DNA from: Sphingomonas insulae
GTDB lineage: Bacteria; Pseudomonadota; Alphaproteobacteria; Sphingomonadales; Sphingomonadaceae
DNA: 64,000 nt
Reading direction: 5' to 3'
Assembly (NCBI RefSeq): GCF_010450875.1
Contig: NZ_CP048422.1
Location: 1,047,001 to 1,111,000, forward strand
This document shows positions 8,960 through 17,620 of the stretch, piece by piece (the stretch's first letter is position 1; every line of letters starts with the position of its first letter). A program made the translations under genes and the position numbers. A model generated the notes under the pieces. It saw nothing but the letters and a program-made list of their open reading frames with translations. It made no database searches and had not been told where the DNA came from.

Positions 8960-9349
8960 TTACATCAAGCCGGCGTCGCGCAGGCTGGTGACGGCATCGC
9001 CAGCGACGATCAGGTGATCGGCCACGACGATGTCCAGCGCGGCGGCCATGCGGATCAGCGCGCGAGTGAAGGCGATGTCGGGCGCGCTCGCCTCGCTGTT
9101 GCCGTGCGGATGGCTGTGCGCGAAGACCAGTGCGGCGGCATCGAGGCGCAATGCCGCCGCGAAGATCGTGCGGAACGGCGGAGTGACCCGGTCGAGCGTA
9201 CCGGTGAAGTCGGCGCGGCCCAACAACCTCCATTCCGGATCGAGATAGAGGACGGCAGCGCGCTCGACGGGTGAACCGCGCAACCCGGCAAGCAGTGCGG
9301 CGGCCTGACCGGCGTCGGTAACGAACAGGGACGGGGCAGGATCGCTCAT
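8960..9349 (-). CDS. stand-alone RadC-type JAB/MPN domain protein
   Basis: A 129-residue protein made almost entirely of the RadC C-terminal JAB domain. The metal-binding signature is seen in FAHSHPHGNSEASAPDIAFT, with the H-x-H and downstream S/D residues in place. Full RadC proteins are about 220 residues and begin with helix-hairpin-helix repeats, which are missing here. JAB domains are metalloproteases in other settings, but the role of bacterial RadC proteins is not settled. It is divergent from thyA and not in an operon. Confidence 0.75.
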   Translation of the reverse strand: MSDPAPSLFVTDAGQAAALLAGLRGSPVERAAVLYLDPEWRLLGRADFTGTLDRVTPPFRTIFAAALRLDAAALVFAHSHPHGNSEASAPDIAFTRALIRMAAALDIVVADHLIVAGDAVTSLRDAGLM

Positions 9350-9457
9350 CCGCCCTGTCTTGTCGGCATGCCGCGGACGCGCACGTGCGGGCGCATCCGT
9401 TTCGGAGCGAGCCCGGCGACACTAGGCGACTCGTGCGGCACACGGTAGGTCGGCGGC

Positions 9458-10252
9458 ATGCGCCAATATCTCGACCTCATGGACCGCGTGCTGACCAGCG
9501 GCACCCAGCAGATGGACCGGACCGGCACCGGCACGCTGTCCGTGTTCGGGGCGCAGATGCGGTTCGATCTGGCCCACGGCTTTCCGGTGCTGACCACTAA
9601 GAAGCTGCACCTGCGATCGATCATCATCGAATTGCTGTGGTTCCTGCGCGGCGACACCAACGTGCGCTGGTTGCAGGACCGCAAGGTGAGCATCTGGGAC
9701 GAATGGGCGAACGAGCAGGGCGACCTGGGACCGGTCTATGGCAAGCAATGGCGCGACTGGCAGACCGCGGACGGGCGTCATATCGATCAGATTCGCGAGC
9801 TGATCGAGCAGATCAGGACGCAGCCCGCCTCGCGCCGGCAGATCGTGTCGGCGTGGAACCCCGGCGATCTGCACGCGATGGCGCTGGCGCCATGCCACTG
9901 CCTGTTCCAGACGCATGTCGCCAACGGGCGGCTGTCGCTGCAATTGTACCAGCGGTCGGCGGACATTTTTCTGGGTGTGCCGTTCAACATCGCGAGCTAT
10001 GCGCTGCTGACCCACATGCTGGCGCAGCAATGCGGGCTGGAGGTCGGCGAGTTCGTCTGGACCGGCGGCGATTGCCATCTGTATTCCAACCACCTCGACC
10101 AGGCGCGGCTGCAATTGACGCGCGATCCGGGGCCGTTGCCACGGCTGGAGATCGTGAGGACGCCGCCCGCGATCGATGCCTACGAATATGAGGATTTCGT
10201 GCTGCACGATTATGTCGCGCAGCCGCATATCAAGGCGCCGGTGGCGGTGTGA
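9458..10252 (+). CDS. thyA: thymidylate synthase
   Basis: A 264-residue enzyme that methylates dUMP to dTMP using methylene-tetrahydrofolate. The family blocks are intact: [11 protein letters not shown] near the N-terminus, the catalytic cysteine in LAPCHCLFQ, the substrate-binding [16 protein letters not shown] and the C-terminal IKAPVAV. Length equals the E. coli enzyme. The stop overlaps the GTG start of folA (GTGA), so the dTMP-forming step and the enzyme that recycles the resulting dihydrofolate are translationally coupled. Confidence 0.97.
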   Translation: MRQYLDLMDRVLTSGTQQMDRTGTGTLSVFGAQMRFDLAHGFPVLTTKKLHLRSIIIELLWFLRGDTNVRWLQDRKVSIWDEWANEQGDLGPVYGKQWRDWQTADGRHIDQIRELIEQIRTQPASRRQIVSAWNPGDLHAMALAPCHCLFQTHVANGRLSLQLYQRSADIFLGVPFNIASYALLTHMLAQQCGLEVGEFVWTGGDCHLYSNHLDQARLQLTRDPGPLPRLEIVRTPPAIDAYEYEDFVLHDYVAQPHIKAPVAV

Positions 10253-10752
10253 TCAGCTTTCACCTGGCGCGGGCCGACAATGGCGTGATCGGGCGGGACG
10301 GCGGATTGCCGTGGCGGCTGCCGGCCGACCTGAAGCGGTTCAAGGCGCAGACGATCGGCCGGCCGATGGTGATGGGGCGCAAGACGTTCGAAAGCTTTCC
10401 GGCACCGCTGCCGGGGCGGCGCCACATCGTGCTGACCCGCGATCGCGACTGGAACGCGGCGGGTGCGGACGTGGTGCATTCGGTGGATGAAGCGCTGGCG
10501 AGCGCCGGCGGGGACGTCGCGGTGATCGGCGGCGCGGAGGTGTTCGCGCTGTTCCGCGACCGGGCGGACCGGGTGGAGCTGACCGAGGTCCATTGCGATG
10601 CGATCGGCGACGTCCGCATGCCGGGGTTCGACGACTGGCACGAGGTGGCGCGCGAGGATCACGCGGCCGAGGGCGAGCGGCCGGCGTATAGTTTCGTGAC
10701 GCTGGTGCGCGAGGGAAGCGTCCGTCGTTTCGAAGTCGAGCCGTCGGGCTGA
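10249..10752 (+). CDS. folA: dihydrofolate reductase
   Basis: A 167-residue reductase that regenerates tetrahydrofolate with NADPH after thymidylate synthesis. It begins [20 protein letters not shown], followed by [20 protein letters not shown] and the nucleotide-binding [11 protein letters not shown], all in the standard DHFR order. The start is GTG at 10249, inside the thyA stop. Its length is normal for bacterial DHFR. Confidence 0.96.
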   Translation: MISFHLARADNGVIGRDGGLPWRLPADLKRFKAQTIGRPMVMGRKTFESFPAPLPGRRHIVLTRDRDWNAAGADVVHSVDEALASAGGDVAVIGGAEVFALFRDRADRVELTEVHCDAIGDVRMPGFDDWHEVAREDHAAEGERPAYSFVTLVREGSVRRFEVEPSG

Positions 10753-10947
10753 CTTTACTCGGAGCCGGTTCTTGTCGGACCTTGGTGCATGCCCTGCGAC
10801 GCGGACGTGGGAGAGACACCCGCCCGGCTGCGTTTCGATCGATTGCAGGCCCGGCCCGACCGCGGCGGGATGGGTATCGTCTTCTGCCGTATTCCCGCAT
10901 AATCCATCCGCCGGGAGCGTCCGACTCCGCGGCTGGGGGAGGGGCGG

Positions 10948-12165
10948 ATGCGGAAATGGCTGGTCGCGGGCGGGGTGATCGTCGTCCTGGCGCTGCTCGG
11001 CTTCTTCGGCCTTGCGCCCATGCTGGTGGAGCGATCGATGAACCGGGTCGAGCCGGTGCCGATCCGGGTGACGCCGGAGGCGCGCGCGCTGCACCGCCGT
11101 CTGTTCATCGCCGACATGCATGCCGATACGCTGTTGTGGAACCGCGACCTGCTCGATCGCAGCGGACGCGGGCAGGTCGACCTGCCGCGGCTGGAGGACG
11201 GCCATGTCGCGCTCCAGATCTTTTCGTCGGTCACCAAGACGCCGAAGCACCAGAATTACGATGCCAACGGCGCGGACACCGACAACATCACGCTGCTGAC
11301 GGTGGCGCAGATGCAGCCGCCGCGGACGTGGACGTCGCTGCTGGAGCGATCCTTGTGGCATGCCGAAAAGCTGCGCCGCTCCGCCGCCGCGTCCGAGGGG
11401 CGGCTGCGGCTCATCCGCGGGCCGGCCGATCTCGACGCGCTGTTGCGCGCCCGGGCGGAATGGACGCGGTGCTTCGATGATGCGTGCCTGACCGGGCCGC
11501 CGGTCGGCGCGATGCTGTCCGTCGAGGGATTGCAGGATCTGGAGGGGGCGATCGGCAACCTCGACCGGCTCTATGCCGCGGGATTCCGCATGGCGGGGAT
11601 GGCGCATTTCTTCGACAACGACGTGTCGGGATCGATGCACGGGATCGCCAAGGGCGGGCTGACGCCGCTGGGGCGACAGGTGATCGCGCGGATGGAGGCG
11701 AAGGGCATGATCGTCGACGTCGCACATGCCAGCCACGCCGCCGTCGCCGACATCCTGCGCATCGCGCGGCGGCCGGTCGTGTCGAGCCATGGCGGGGTGC
11801 AGGCGACGTGCAAGGTCAACCGCAACCTGACTGACGACGAGATTCGCGGCATCGCGCGCACCGGCGGCGTGATCGGCATCGGTTATTGGGAGGCGGCGGT
11901 CTGTTCGACCCGTCCGGCGGCGGTGGCACGCGCGATCGCGCACGTCCGCGATCTGGTGGGGGTGGAGCATGTCGGTCTGGGATCGGACTTCGACGGCGCG
12001 GTGACGACGGGGTTCGACGCCAGCCAGTTGGCCGGCGTTACCCAGGCGCTGATCGACAGCGGCTTCACCGCGGACGAGATCGGCAAGGTGATGGGCGGCA
12101 ACGTGCTGCGGCTGTTGCACGCCGGACTCGCGCCCGCTGTTGCCCCGCGGGCGACCCAGCCCTAA
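10948..12165 (+). CDS. membrane-anchored dipeptidase (peptidase M19, renal dipeptidase type)
   Basis: A 405-residue zinc dipeptidase. After an N-terminal membrane anchor (about residues 5-27) come the metal ligands of the M19 family: H-x-D in ADMHADTL, a bridging glutamate in LSVEG, and histidines in VAHASH and SSHGG. The late segment GSDFDGAV is also typical. Such enzymes hydrolyse dipeptides, including some with D-residues, in the periplasm. A strong ribosome site (GGGGAGGGG) precedes the ATG. The 195 nt upstream hold no gene; ribF follows 10 nt downstream. Confidence 0.93.
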   Translation: MRKWLVAGGVIVVLALLGFFGLAPMLVERSMNRVEPVPIRVTPEARALHRRLFIADMHADTLLWNRDLLDRSGRGQVDLPRLEDGHVALQIFSSVTKTPKHQNYDANGADTDNITLLTVAQMQPPRTWTSLLERSLWHAEKLRRSAAASEGRLRLIRGPADLDALLRARAEWTRCFDDACLTGPPVGAMLSVEGLQDLEGAIGNLDRLYAAGFRMAGMAHFFDNDVSGSMHGIAKGGLTPLGRQVIARMEAKGMIVDVAHASHAAVADILRIARRPVVSSHGGVQATCKVNRNLTDDEIRGIARTGGVIGIGYWEAAVCSTRPAAVARAIAHVRDLVGVEHVGLGSDFDGAVTTGFDASQLAGVTQALIDSGFTADEIGKVMGGNVLRLLHAGLAPAVAPRATQP

Positions 12166-12175
12166 GGCGCCGCGG

Positions 12176-13099
12176 ATGGAGCGGCTGGACGGCGGCTCGG
12201 CGGTGCCGCCGCATCTGGCCGGCGGGATCGTCGCGCTCGGCAATTTCGATGGTTTTCACCTCGGTCACCAGGCGGTGGTCGGGCGCGCGGTGGCGCGGGC
12301 GCGGGCCGAGGGGCGGCCGGCGCTGGTCGCGACCTTCGATCCTCATCCGGTCCGGCATTTCCGGCCCGGCACGCCGCCGTTCCGGCTGACGACGCTCGAC
12401 CAGCGGCAGCGGCTGCTCGCCGCGGCGGGGGTGGATGCGATGGCGGTGTTTAAGTTCGATGGCGCCTTCGCACGGCTGTCGGCCGAACGGTTCATCGCCG
12501 AGCGGCTGCACGCCGACCTGCAGGTCGCCGGCGTGGTGACCGGCGAGGATTTCACGTTCGGCACCGCCAAGCGCGGCGACGTGGCGATGCTGGCGGCGCG
12601 GGGCGCGGCGCACGGCTTTATCGCCGAGACGGTCGGTGCGGTGACGCTGGATGGCGAGCCGGTGTCGTCGACGCGCATCCGGACCGCGCTGCGCGAGGGG
12701 GATCCGCGGACGGCGGCGCGGCTGCTGACCCGGCCGTTCGCGATCGAAGGGGTGGTGCAGCACGGCGACAAGCTGGGGCGCACGATCGGCTACCCGACCG
12801 CGAACGTCGACATGGGCAAGTATCTGCGTCCCGCTTATGGCATCTATGCGGTGACCGGGCGGCTGGCCGACGGGCGCCTGCTGAAGGGCGCGGCGAACCT
12901 GGGCATCCGGCCGACCTTCGATCCGCCCAAGGAACTGCTGGAGCCGTATTTCTTCGATTTCGCCGGCGACCTGTACGGGCAGCCGATCGAGGTGGCGCTG
13001 ATCGACTATCTGCGCCCCGAGGCGAAGTTCGACAATCTGGATGCGCTGACCGCGCAGATGGAGCGCGACTGCGCACGGGCGCGTCATCTGCTGGCCTGA
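12176..13099 (+). CDS. ribF: bifunctional riboflavin kinase / FAD synthetase
   Basis: A 307-residue enzyme that phosphorylates riboflavin to FMN and then adenylates it to FAD. The N-terminal FAD synthetase half shows GNFDGFHLGHQ and ATFDPHPVRHF; the C-terminal flavokinase half shows GRTIGYPTANVD and GIYAV. The ATG at 12176 matches the usual start just before the first strand; the longer frame would run into the dipeptidase gene. It is probably co-transcribed with the dipeptidase. Confidence 0.96.
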   Translation: MERLDGGSAVPPHLAGGIVALGNFDGFHLGHQAVVGRAVARARAEGRPALVATFDPHPVRHFRPGTPPFRLTTLDQRQRLLAAAGVDAMAVFKFDGAFARLSAERFIAERLHADLQVAGVVTGEDFTFGTAKRGDVAMLAARGAAHGFIAETVGAVTLDGEPVSSTRIRTALREGDPRTAARLLTRPFAIEGVVQHGDKLGRTIGYPTANVDMGKYLRPAYGIYAVTGRLADGRLLKGAANLGIRPTFDPPKELLEPYFFDFAGDLYGQPIEVALIDYLRPEAKFDNLDALTAQMERDCARARHLLA

Positions 13100-13139
13100 C
13101 GCGGCGTGACGAAACGGCCGGTCGCACGTTGACCCCCGC

Positions 13140-14039
13140 ATGATCCCGATCCTTTCGCTTTCGCCGTTGCCCGAAACGCTCGCACCCGCCCTGCGCGAAC
13201 GCTATGCGGTGCATGTCGGGGCGGGCGGCGCGCCGCTGCCGGCCGTGCGCGCGCTGGTGGGTGGCGGGTCGATGACCGTCGATCCGGCATTGCTCGACCG
13301 GCTGCCGCGGCTCGAGATCGTCGCGGTGCACGGCGTCGGGCATGACGGCATCGACAAGGCGGCGCTGGCGGCGCGCGGCATCGTGCTGGCGATCACCAGC
13401 GACGTGCTGACCGAGGATGTCGCCGATCTGGCGATCGGATTGTGGCTGGCGGTGGAGCGGCGGATCGCGGCGAACGACCGGAGCGTGCGCGCGGGTGGAT
13501 GGTCGGTGCCGCTCGCGCGGCGGGCGTCGGGACGGCGGATCGGCGTCTATGGGCTGGGCGCGATCGGGCGGGCGATCGCCGCGCGCGCGGCGCCGTTCGC
13601 GGGCGAGGTGCTGTATGGCGGGCGGTCCGCCAAGCCCGATGTGGCGTGGCGGTTCGTCCCCGACCTGACCGCGCTGGCGGCGGCGAGCGACGTCCTGTTC
13701 CTGGCGGCGGCGGCCGATGCGGGCAATGCCGGCGTAGTGGATGCGGCGGTGCTGACCGCTTTGGGGACGGGCGGCGTGCTGATCAATGTGGCGCGCGGAT
13801 TGCTGGTCGATCAGCCGGCGCTGGTTGCGGCGCTGGCGAGCGGGACGATCGCCGGGGCGGGGCTGGACGTGTTCGCCGACGAACCGAGCGTCCCGGCGGC
13901 ATTGCATCGCGATACGGTGGTGCTGTCGCCGCACCAGGGATCGGCGACAACCGAGGCGCGGGCGGCGATGGCGGCGATGGCGGTCGCCAACCTCGATGCG
14001 CATTTCGCGGGCATGCCGCCGCCCGGGCTGCTGCGCTGA
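13140..14039 (+). CDS. D-isomer-specific 2-hydroxyacid dehydrogenase
   Basis: A 299-residue NAD(P)-dependent dehydrogenase of the glyoxylate/hydroxypyruvate reductase branch. The cofactor-binding motif is GVYGLGAIGRAIA, the arginine-bearing active-site strand is NVARGLLVDQ, and the catalytic histidine lies in SPHQGSATTEA. The protein is slightly shorter than GhrB-type enzymes. It follows ribF by 40 nt and is probably read with it. The exact substrate cannot be assigned. Confidence 0.9.
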   Translation: MIPILSLSPLPETLAPALRERYAVHVGAGGAPLPAVRALVGGGSMTVDPALLDRLPRLEIVAVHGVGHDGIDKAALAARGIVLAITSDVLTEDVADLAIGLWLAVERRIAANDRSVRAGGWSVPLARRASGRRIGVYGLGAIGRAIAARAAPFAGEVLYGGRSAKPDVAWRFVPDLTALAAASDVLFLAAAADAGNAGVVDAAVLTALGTGGVLINVARGLLVDQPALVAALASGTIAGAGLDVFADEPSVPAALHRDTVVLSPHQGSATTEARAAMAAMAVANLDAHFAGMPPPGLLR

Positions 14040-14112
14040 TACGCGGTGCAACCTTCGGCCGCGTGGCCGGGTTGTGACGGCGATCATCCCTTCCGTGACA
14101 GGACCCAAAGCC

Positions 14113-14562
14113 ATGCTCCGTTCGATCCTCATCGGCCTGATCGCCGGCCAGCGCGCGATGACCCCGCTCTCGATCGTCGCGGGCGAAGCGGCGAAGGGGC
14201 ATGTCGGTGCCGATATGCCGGGCGCGGCGCTGATCGCGCATCCGCTGGGCCGGGCGGGGGCGGTGACGCTCGCTGCCGCCGAAATGGCGGGCGACAAGAT
14301 GAAGACGGCGCCGGACCGGACGGTCCTTGCTGGGCTGAGCGCGCGGGCGTTGACGTCGGGCTTCGCCGGTGCGGCGCTGGCCAGGCCGGGGCAGCGCAGG
14401 GTCGGGGCGGCGCTGGCGGTAACTGCGGCGATCGCCAGTTCCTACCTCGGCCTGGCGCTGCGCAAGCGCGCGATGCAGCGGTTCGGCCAGACAGCGACGG
14501 GTTTCGTCGAGGATGCGGCGCTGCTCGCCGGCGGGCTGGCGGTGGCGAACATGCGGCGCTGA
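14113..14562 (+). CDS. DUF4126-type membrane protein
   Basis: A 149-residue hydrophobic protein beginning MLRSILIGLIAGQRAMTPLS. Alanine- and glycine-rich segments suggest three or four membrane helices, and the N-terminal GQRAMTPL motif is typical of the DUF4126 group. No function is known for that group. The ATG at 14113 is preceded by a usable purine-rich site (GACCCAAAG). It lies between the dehydrogenase and the head-group cluster and could belong to either transcript. Confidence 0.7.
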   Translation: MLRSILIGLIAGQRAMTPLSIVAGEAAKGHVGADMPGAALIAHPLGRAGAVTLAAAEMAGDKMKTAPDRTVLAGLSARALTSGFAGAALARPGQRRVGAALAVTAAIASSYLGLALRKRAMQRFGQTATGFVEDAALLAGGLAVANMRR

Positions 14563-14615
14563 CGACGCCGGGCGGGCGTGTTTCGCATGGCGGCGCTTTG
14601 TTCTAAGGCGCGGGC

Positions 14616-15326
14616 ATGCAAGCTGTCATCCTCAGCGCGGGCATCGGCTCGCGGTTGTTGCCGCTGACCCGCGAGATACCGAAATGCCTGGTCGAGGTGG
14701 GCGGACGCAGCATCCTTGACCACCAGATCGATGCCCTGCATGCGGCGGGGATCGAGCGCGCTGTAATCGTCGGCGGCTATCGCTACCGCCAGATCGGCGC
14801 GCATCTGGCGCGCGCACGGCCGCCGTTGCCGGTGCGGCTGGTGTTCAACCCGTTCTGGTCGGTGGCGAGCAGCATCGGCAGCGTGTGGATGGCGCGCGAC
14901 CTGCTCCACGATCCGTTCTGCCTGATGAACGGCGACACCGTGTTCGACACGGATCTGGTCGCGGCGGCGGTGCAGGCGCCGGGCGAGGGCGTCGGCCTGC
15001 TGGTCGAGCCGCTGCGCGATGCGGCGCTGGACGACATGCTGGTGACCGTTGCCAACGGGCAGGTGTGTGCGGTGGCGAAGGACCTGGCGCCCGACGTGGC
15101 GACGCACCGGTCGCTGGGGGTGATCGTCTCGAACGGCGGCGATGCCTATGCCGGTGCGCTGGAGAGCGTCATCGCGCGGCCGGGCGGGCTCAACGCGTTC
15201 CACCATGCGATCATCGCCGACCTCGCCGGATATGCACCGGTCCGCGCGATCGTCGCGGGTGCGGGGGCGTGGCAGGAGATCGACCAGCCCGAGGATATCG
15301 CGGCCTGGACCGGACAGCACGGGTGA
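14616..15326 (+). CDS. sugar/alcohol-phosphate nucleotidyltransferase (LicC/IPCT-like)
   Basis: A 236-residue NTP transferase. The nucleotide-binding start is AVILSAGIGSRLLPLTREIPKC, with conserved K in PKCLVEVGG and the metal-binding aspartate in LMNGDTVFD. Length and the VASSIGSVWMA segment resemble cytidylyltransferases that make CDP-choline or CDP-inositol (LicC, IPCT) more than the longer GDP-mannose enzymes. The stop overlaps the ATG of the glycerophosphotransferase-like gene. As first gene of the lipid/phosphodiester cluster it probably activates the head-group alcohol; the substrate is inferred only. Confidence 0.82.
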   Translation: MQAVILSAGIGSRLLPLTREIPKCLVEVGGRSILDHQIDALHAAGIERAVIVGGYRYRQIGAHLARARPPLPVRLVFNPFWSVASSIGSVWMARDLLHDPFCLMNGDTVFDTDLVAAAVQAPGEGVGLLVEPLRDAALDDMLVTVANGQVCAVAKDLAPDVATHRSLGVIVSNGGDAYAGALESVIARPGGLNAFHHAIIADLAGYAPVRAIVAGAGAWQEIDQPEDIAAWTGQHG

Positions 15327-16438
15327 TGGCGAGCGACGTCGCGTTCCTGTTCCTGGGCGAGACGCTGCTGATCCCGCACCTGTTTCCGGTGCTGGAGGCG
15401 CTGGCCGCGGCCGAGCCGACATGGCGTATCGATGCCTGGGTGGCGACGTCGATGCACGAGGCGCTGATCGGCGGCTGGCTGGGCGCCGACACGCGCGTGC
15501 GGATCCGGCGGGCGCCGGGGTTTCGCGATCTGGGCGCATGGGATGCCGGGCGCAATCCGCCCTTGCCGGCGAAACTGCCGGTGCTCGCCCGGTTGGCGCC
15601 GCGGCTGTTGCGGACCCGGGTGGTCGTGACCGCGGAACAGACCAGCCTGTGGATACCCGCGATGCTGCCGACCCGTGCGCGGTTCGTGAACATCCTGCAC
15701 GGCGCGGGATCGATGATGAACCGCGACGACCGGCGGCGCAAGGCGGCGGCGCTGACCATCGTCGCGTCGATACGCGAGCGACAGGCGCTCGCGGCGCATG
15801 GCGTCGACCCGGCCAGCGTCGCGGTCACCGGTTATATCAAGGCGGGATTCCGCCAGCGCACGCATGTCGCGCTGGATTTCGCCGAACCGCGTGCCACGGT
15901 ACTGTATGCCCCCCATTGGCAGCGGCATCGCTCGTCCTGGTGGGAGTGGGGCGAGGCGGCGGTACGCACGGTGCTCGCCACCAACCGCTACAATCTCATT
16001 TTTGCACCGCATCAGCGGCTGGTCGAAAAGGCGCCGGAGGTGCGTGGCTTTGCGGCATCGCTGGCGGGACGCGGCGACGTGCATGTCGACCTCGACAGCT
16101 TTGCGATGGTCGATGGCAGCTATACCGCTGCGGCCGACCTGTATCTGGGCGATACGTCGAGCCAGGTCGTCGAATTCCTGATGCGGCCGCGGCCCTGCGT
16201 GTTCCTGGACCCGCGCGGCGTCGTGTGGCGGGGCGATCCCAGCTACGACATGTGGACCGCGGGCGAGGTGGTGAGCGACCTTGCCGCGCTGCCGGATGCG
16301 CTGGAAGGAGCAGCGGCGCGGCATCCGGCGTTCGTCGCCGCACAGCGGACGTTCGCCGCCGATTCCCTCGGCAACACCGACGGAACCGCGCCCCGGCGTG
16401 CGGCAGAGGCAATTTCACGCGTGTCGACAGACGGTTGA
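15326..16438 (+). CDS. CDP-glycerol glycerophosphotransferase-like protein
   Basis: A 370-residue GT-B-fold protein. It shows the family segments VLYAPHWQRHR near the middle and AADLYLGDTSSQVVEFL near residue 275, the latter corresponding to the conserved donor-binding block of TagB/TagF-type poly(glycerol phosphate) transferases. Those enzymes move glycerol phosphate from CDP-glycerol to an acceptor. Here the gene overlaps the upstream nucleotidyltransferase (TGATG), which fits donor synthesis followed by transfer. Gram-negative examples are not well characterised, so the product is uncertain. Confidence 0.7.
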   Translation: MASDVAFLFLGETLLIPHLFPVLEALAAAEPTWRIDAWVATSMHEALIGGWLGADTRVRIRRAPGFRDLGAWDAGRNPPLPAKLPVLARLAPRLLRTRVVVTAEQTSLWIPAMLPTRARFVNILHGAGSMMNRDDRRRKAAALTIVASIRERQALAAHGVDPASVAVTGYIKAGFRQRTHVALDFAEPRATVLYAPHWQRHRSSWWEWGEAAVRTVLATNRYNLIFAPHQRLVEKAPEVRGFAASLAGRGDVHVDLDSFAMVDGSYTAAADLYLGDTSSQVVEFLMRPRPCVFLDPRGVVWRGDPSYDMWTAGEVVSDLAALPDALEGAAARHPAFVAAQRTFAADSLGNTDGTAPRRAAEAISRVSTDG

Positions 16439-16485
16439 CGGCTGCCGACTATCCCGAACGCGTGGTGGACGCTATCGGGCCGGAC

Positions 16486-17616
16486 ATGGCCGCATCCGCA
16501 TCATCGCATCAGCCGATCGTCATTCCGGTCGGCGCCAATCCGACGCCGATCTGGGGCATGACCGCCGCCGAGCGGCTGCGCCGGATGGCGGCGGCACGCG
16601 GGTTGCCGCTGGCGGGCGATGCGGATGCGGCGGGTGCGCTGCTCGCCAACCTGCGATTCGCATTCGATCCGGCGTGGTTGCCGTACCTGATCGCCCGGCC
16701 GGGCACGGTCCTGACGCGCGAGGGGGTGCCGGTGCTGGCGCATGTCACGACGCCGGCGGATCGCGCCCGCGTCATGGCGGCGATGGAGGCGGACGGGCCG
16801 CTCGATCCCGGGACGCTGGCTGTGATCGCGGCGGAGGCGGACGAGGGCATCTTCAACGAGGCGCTGCGCAAGCGCGAGAAGCCGTTCGCCGAGCGGCTGG
16901 TGCCTGCCGCCGTTCCGGCCATCGAACGGGCGAGTTACACCGGTGCCTACAAGGGCGTCACCGACCTATTGACCAAGTATCTGTGGCCGGAATGGGCATT
17001 GTGGATCACGCGGCTGTGCGCGCGGGCCGGCATTTCGCCCAACCAGGTGACCGCGGTCGGATCGGTATTGTGCATCATCGCCACCATCGCCTTCTGGTAT
17101 GGCTGGTTCTGGAGCGGGCTCGCGATCGGCCTCGTCTTCATGGTGCTGGATACCGTGGATGGAAAGCTGGCGCGCTGTACGATCACGTCGTCGGCATTGG
17201 GCAACGCCTGGGATCATGGCGTCGACCTGATCCACCCGCCCTTCTGGTGGTGGGCCTGGGCGGCGGGCTGTACCCCCTACGGCCATCCGCTGAGCCATGA
17301 CGGCTTCGTCGCGGTGATCGCAGCGATGCTGTTCGGCTATGTCGCGCAGCGGCTGATCGAGGGCGCGTTCATCGCGCGGTTCGGCATGCACATCCACGTC
17401 TGGGAACGGTTCGACAGCCGATTCAGGCTGGTGACCGCGCGGCGCAACCCCAACATGGTGATCCTTTTCGCGGGCCTGGTGGTGACGCGGCCCGATTGGG
17501 GGATCGTCGCGGTCGCCGTCTGGACGATGGCGTCGCTGGTGGTACATCTGGTCCGGTTGTTCCAGGCGATGGTTGTCGCCAGACAGGGCAGAAGGATCGT
17601 CAGCTGGCTGGCATGA
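16486..17616 (+). CDS. CDP-alcohol phosphatidyltransferase with extra N-terminal domain
   Basis: A 376-residue membrane enzyme. The C-terminal half has the CDP-alcohol phosphotransferase signature D-x2-DG-x2-AR-x8-G-x3-D-x3-D, read here as DTVDGKLAR...GNAWDHGVD, plus several membrane helices. The N-terminal 165 residues (start IPVGANPTPIWG) resemble the nucleotidyltransferase half of bifunctional IPCT/DIPP synthases but lack the G-x-G-x-R loop, so this part may be non-catalytic. Homologues join a CDP-activated group to an alcohol. A TTG at 16435 overlapping the previous stop is an alternative start. Confidence 0.85.
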   Translation: MAASASSHQPIVIPVGANPTPIWGMTAAERLRRMAAARGLPLAGDADAAGALLANLRFAFDPAWLPYLIARPGTVLTREGVPVLAHVTTPADRARVMAAMEADGPLDPGTLAVIAAEADEGIFNEALRKREKPFAERLVPAAVPAIERASYTGAYKGVTDLLTKYLWPEWALWITRLCARAGISPNQVTAVGSVLCIIATIAFWYGWFWSGLAIGLVFMVLDTVDGKLARCTITSSALGNAWDHGVDLIHPPFWWWAWAAGCTPYGHPLSHDGFVAVIAAMLFGYVAQRLIEGAFIARFGMHIHVWERFDSRFRLVTARRNPNMVILFAGLVVTRPDWGIVAVAVWTMASLVVHLVRLFQAMVVARQGRRIVSWLA

Positions 17617-17620
17617 CGCG

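Noticed and set aside
10210..12243. 677-codon minus-strand frame over folA and the dipeptidase
   Set aside because: Antisense shadow of two well-supported genes, with low-complexity Arg/His composition.
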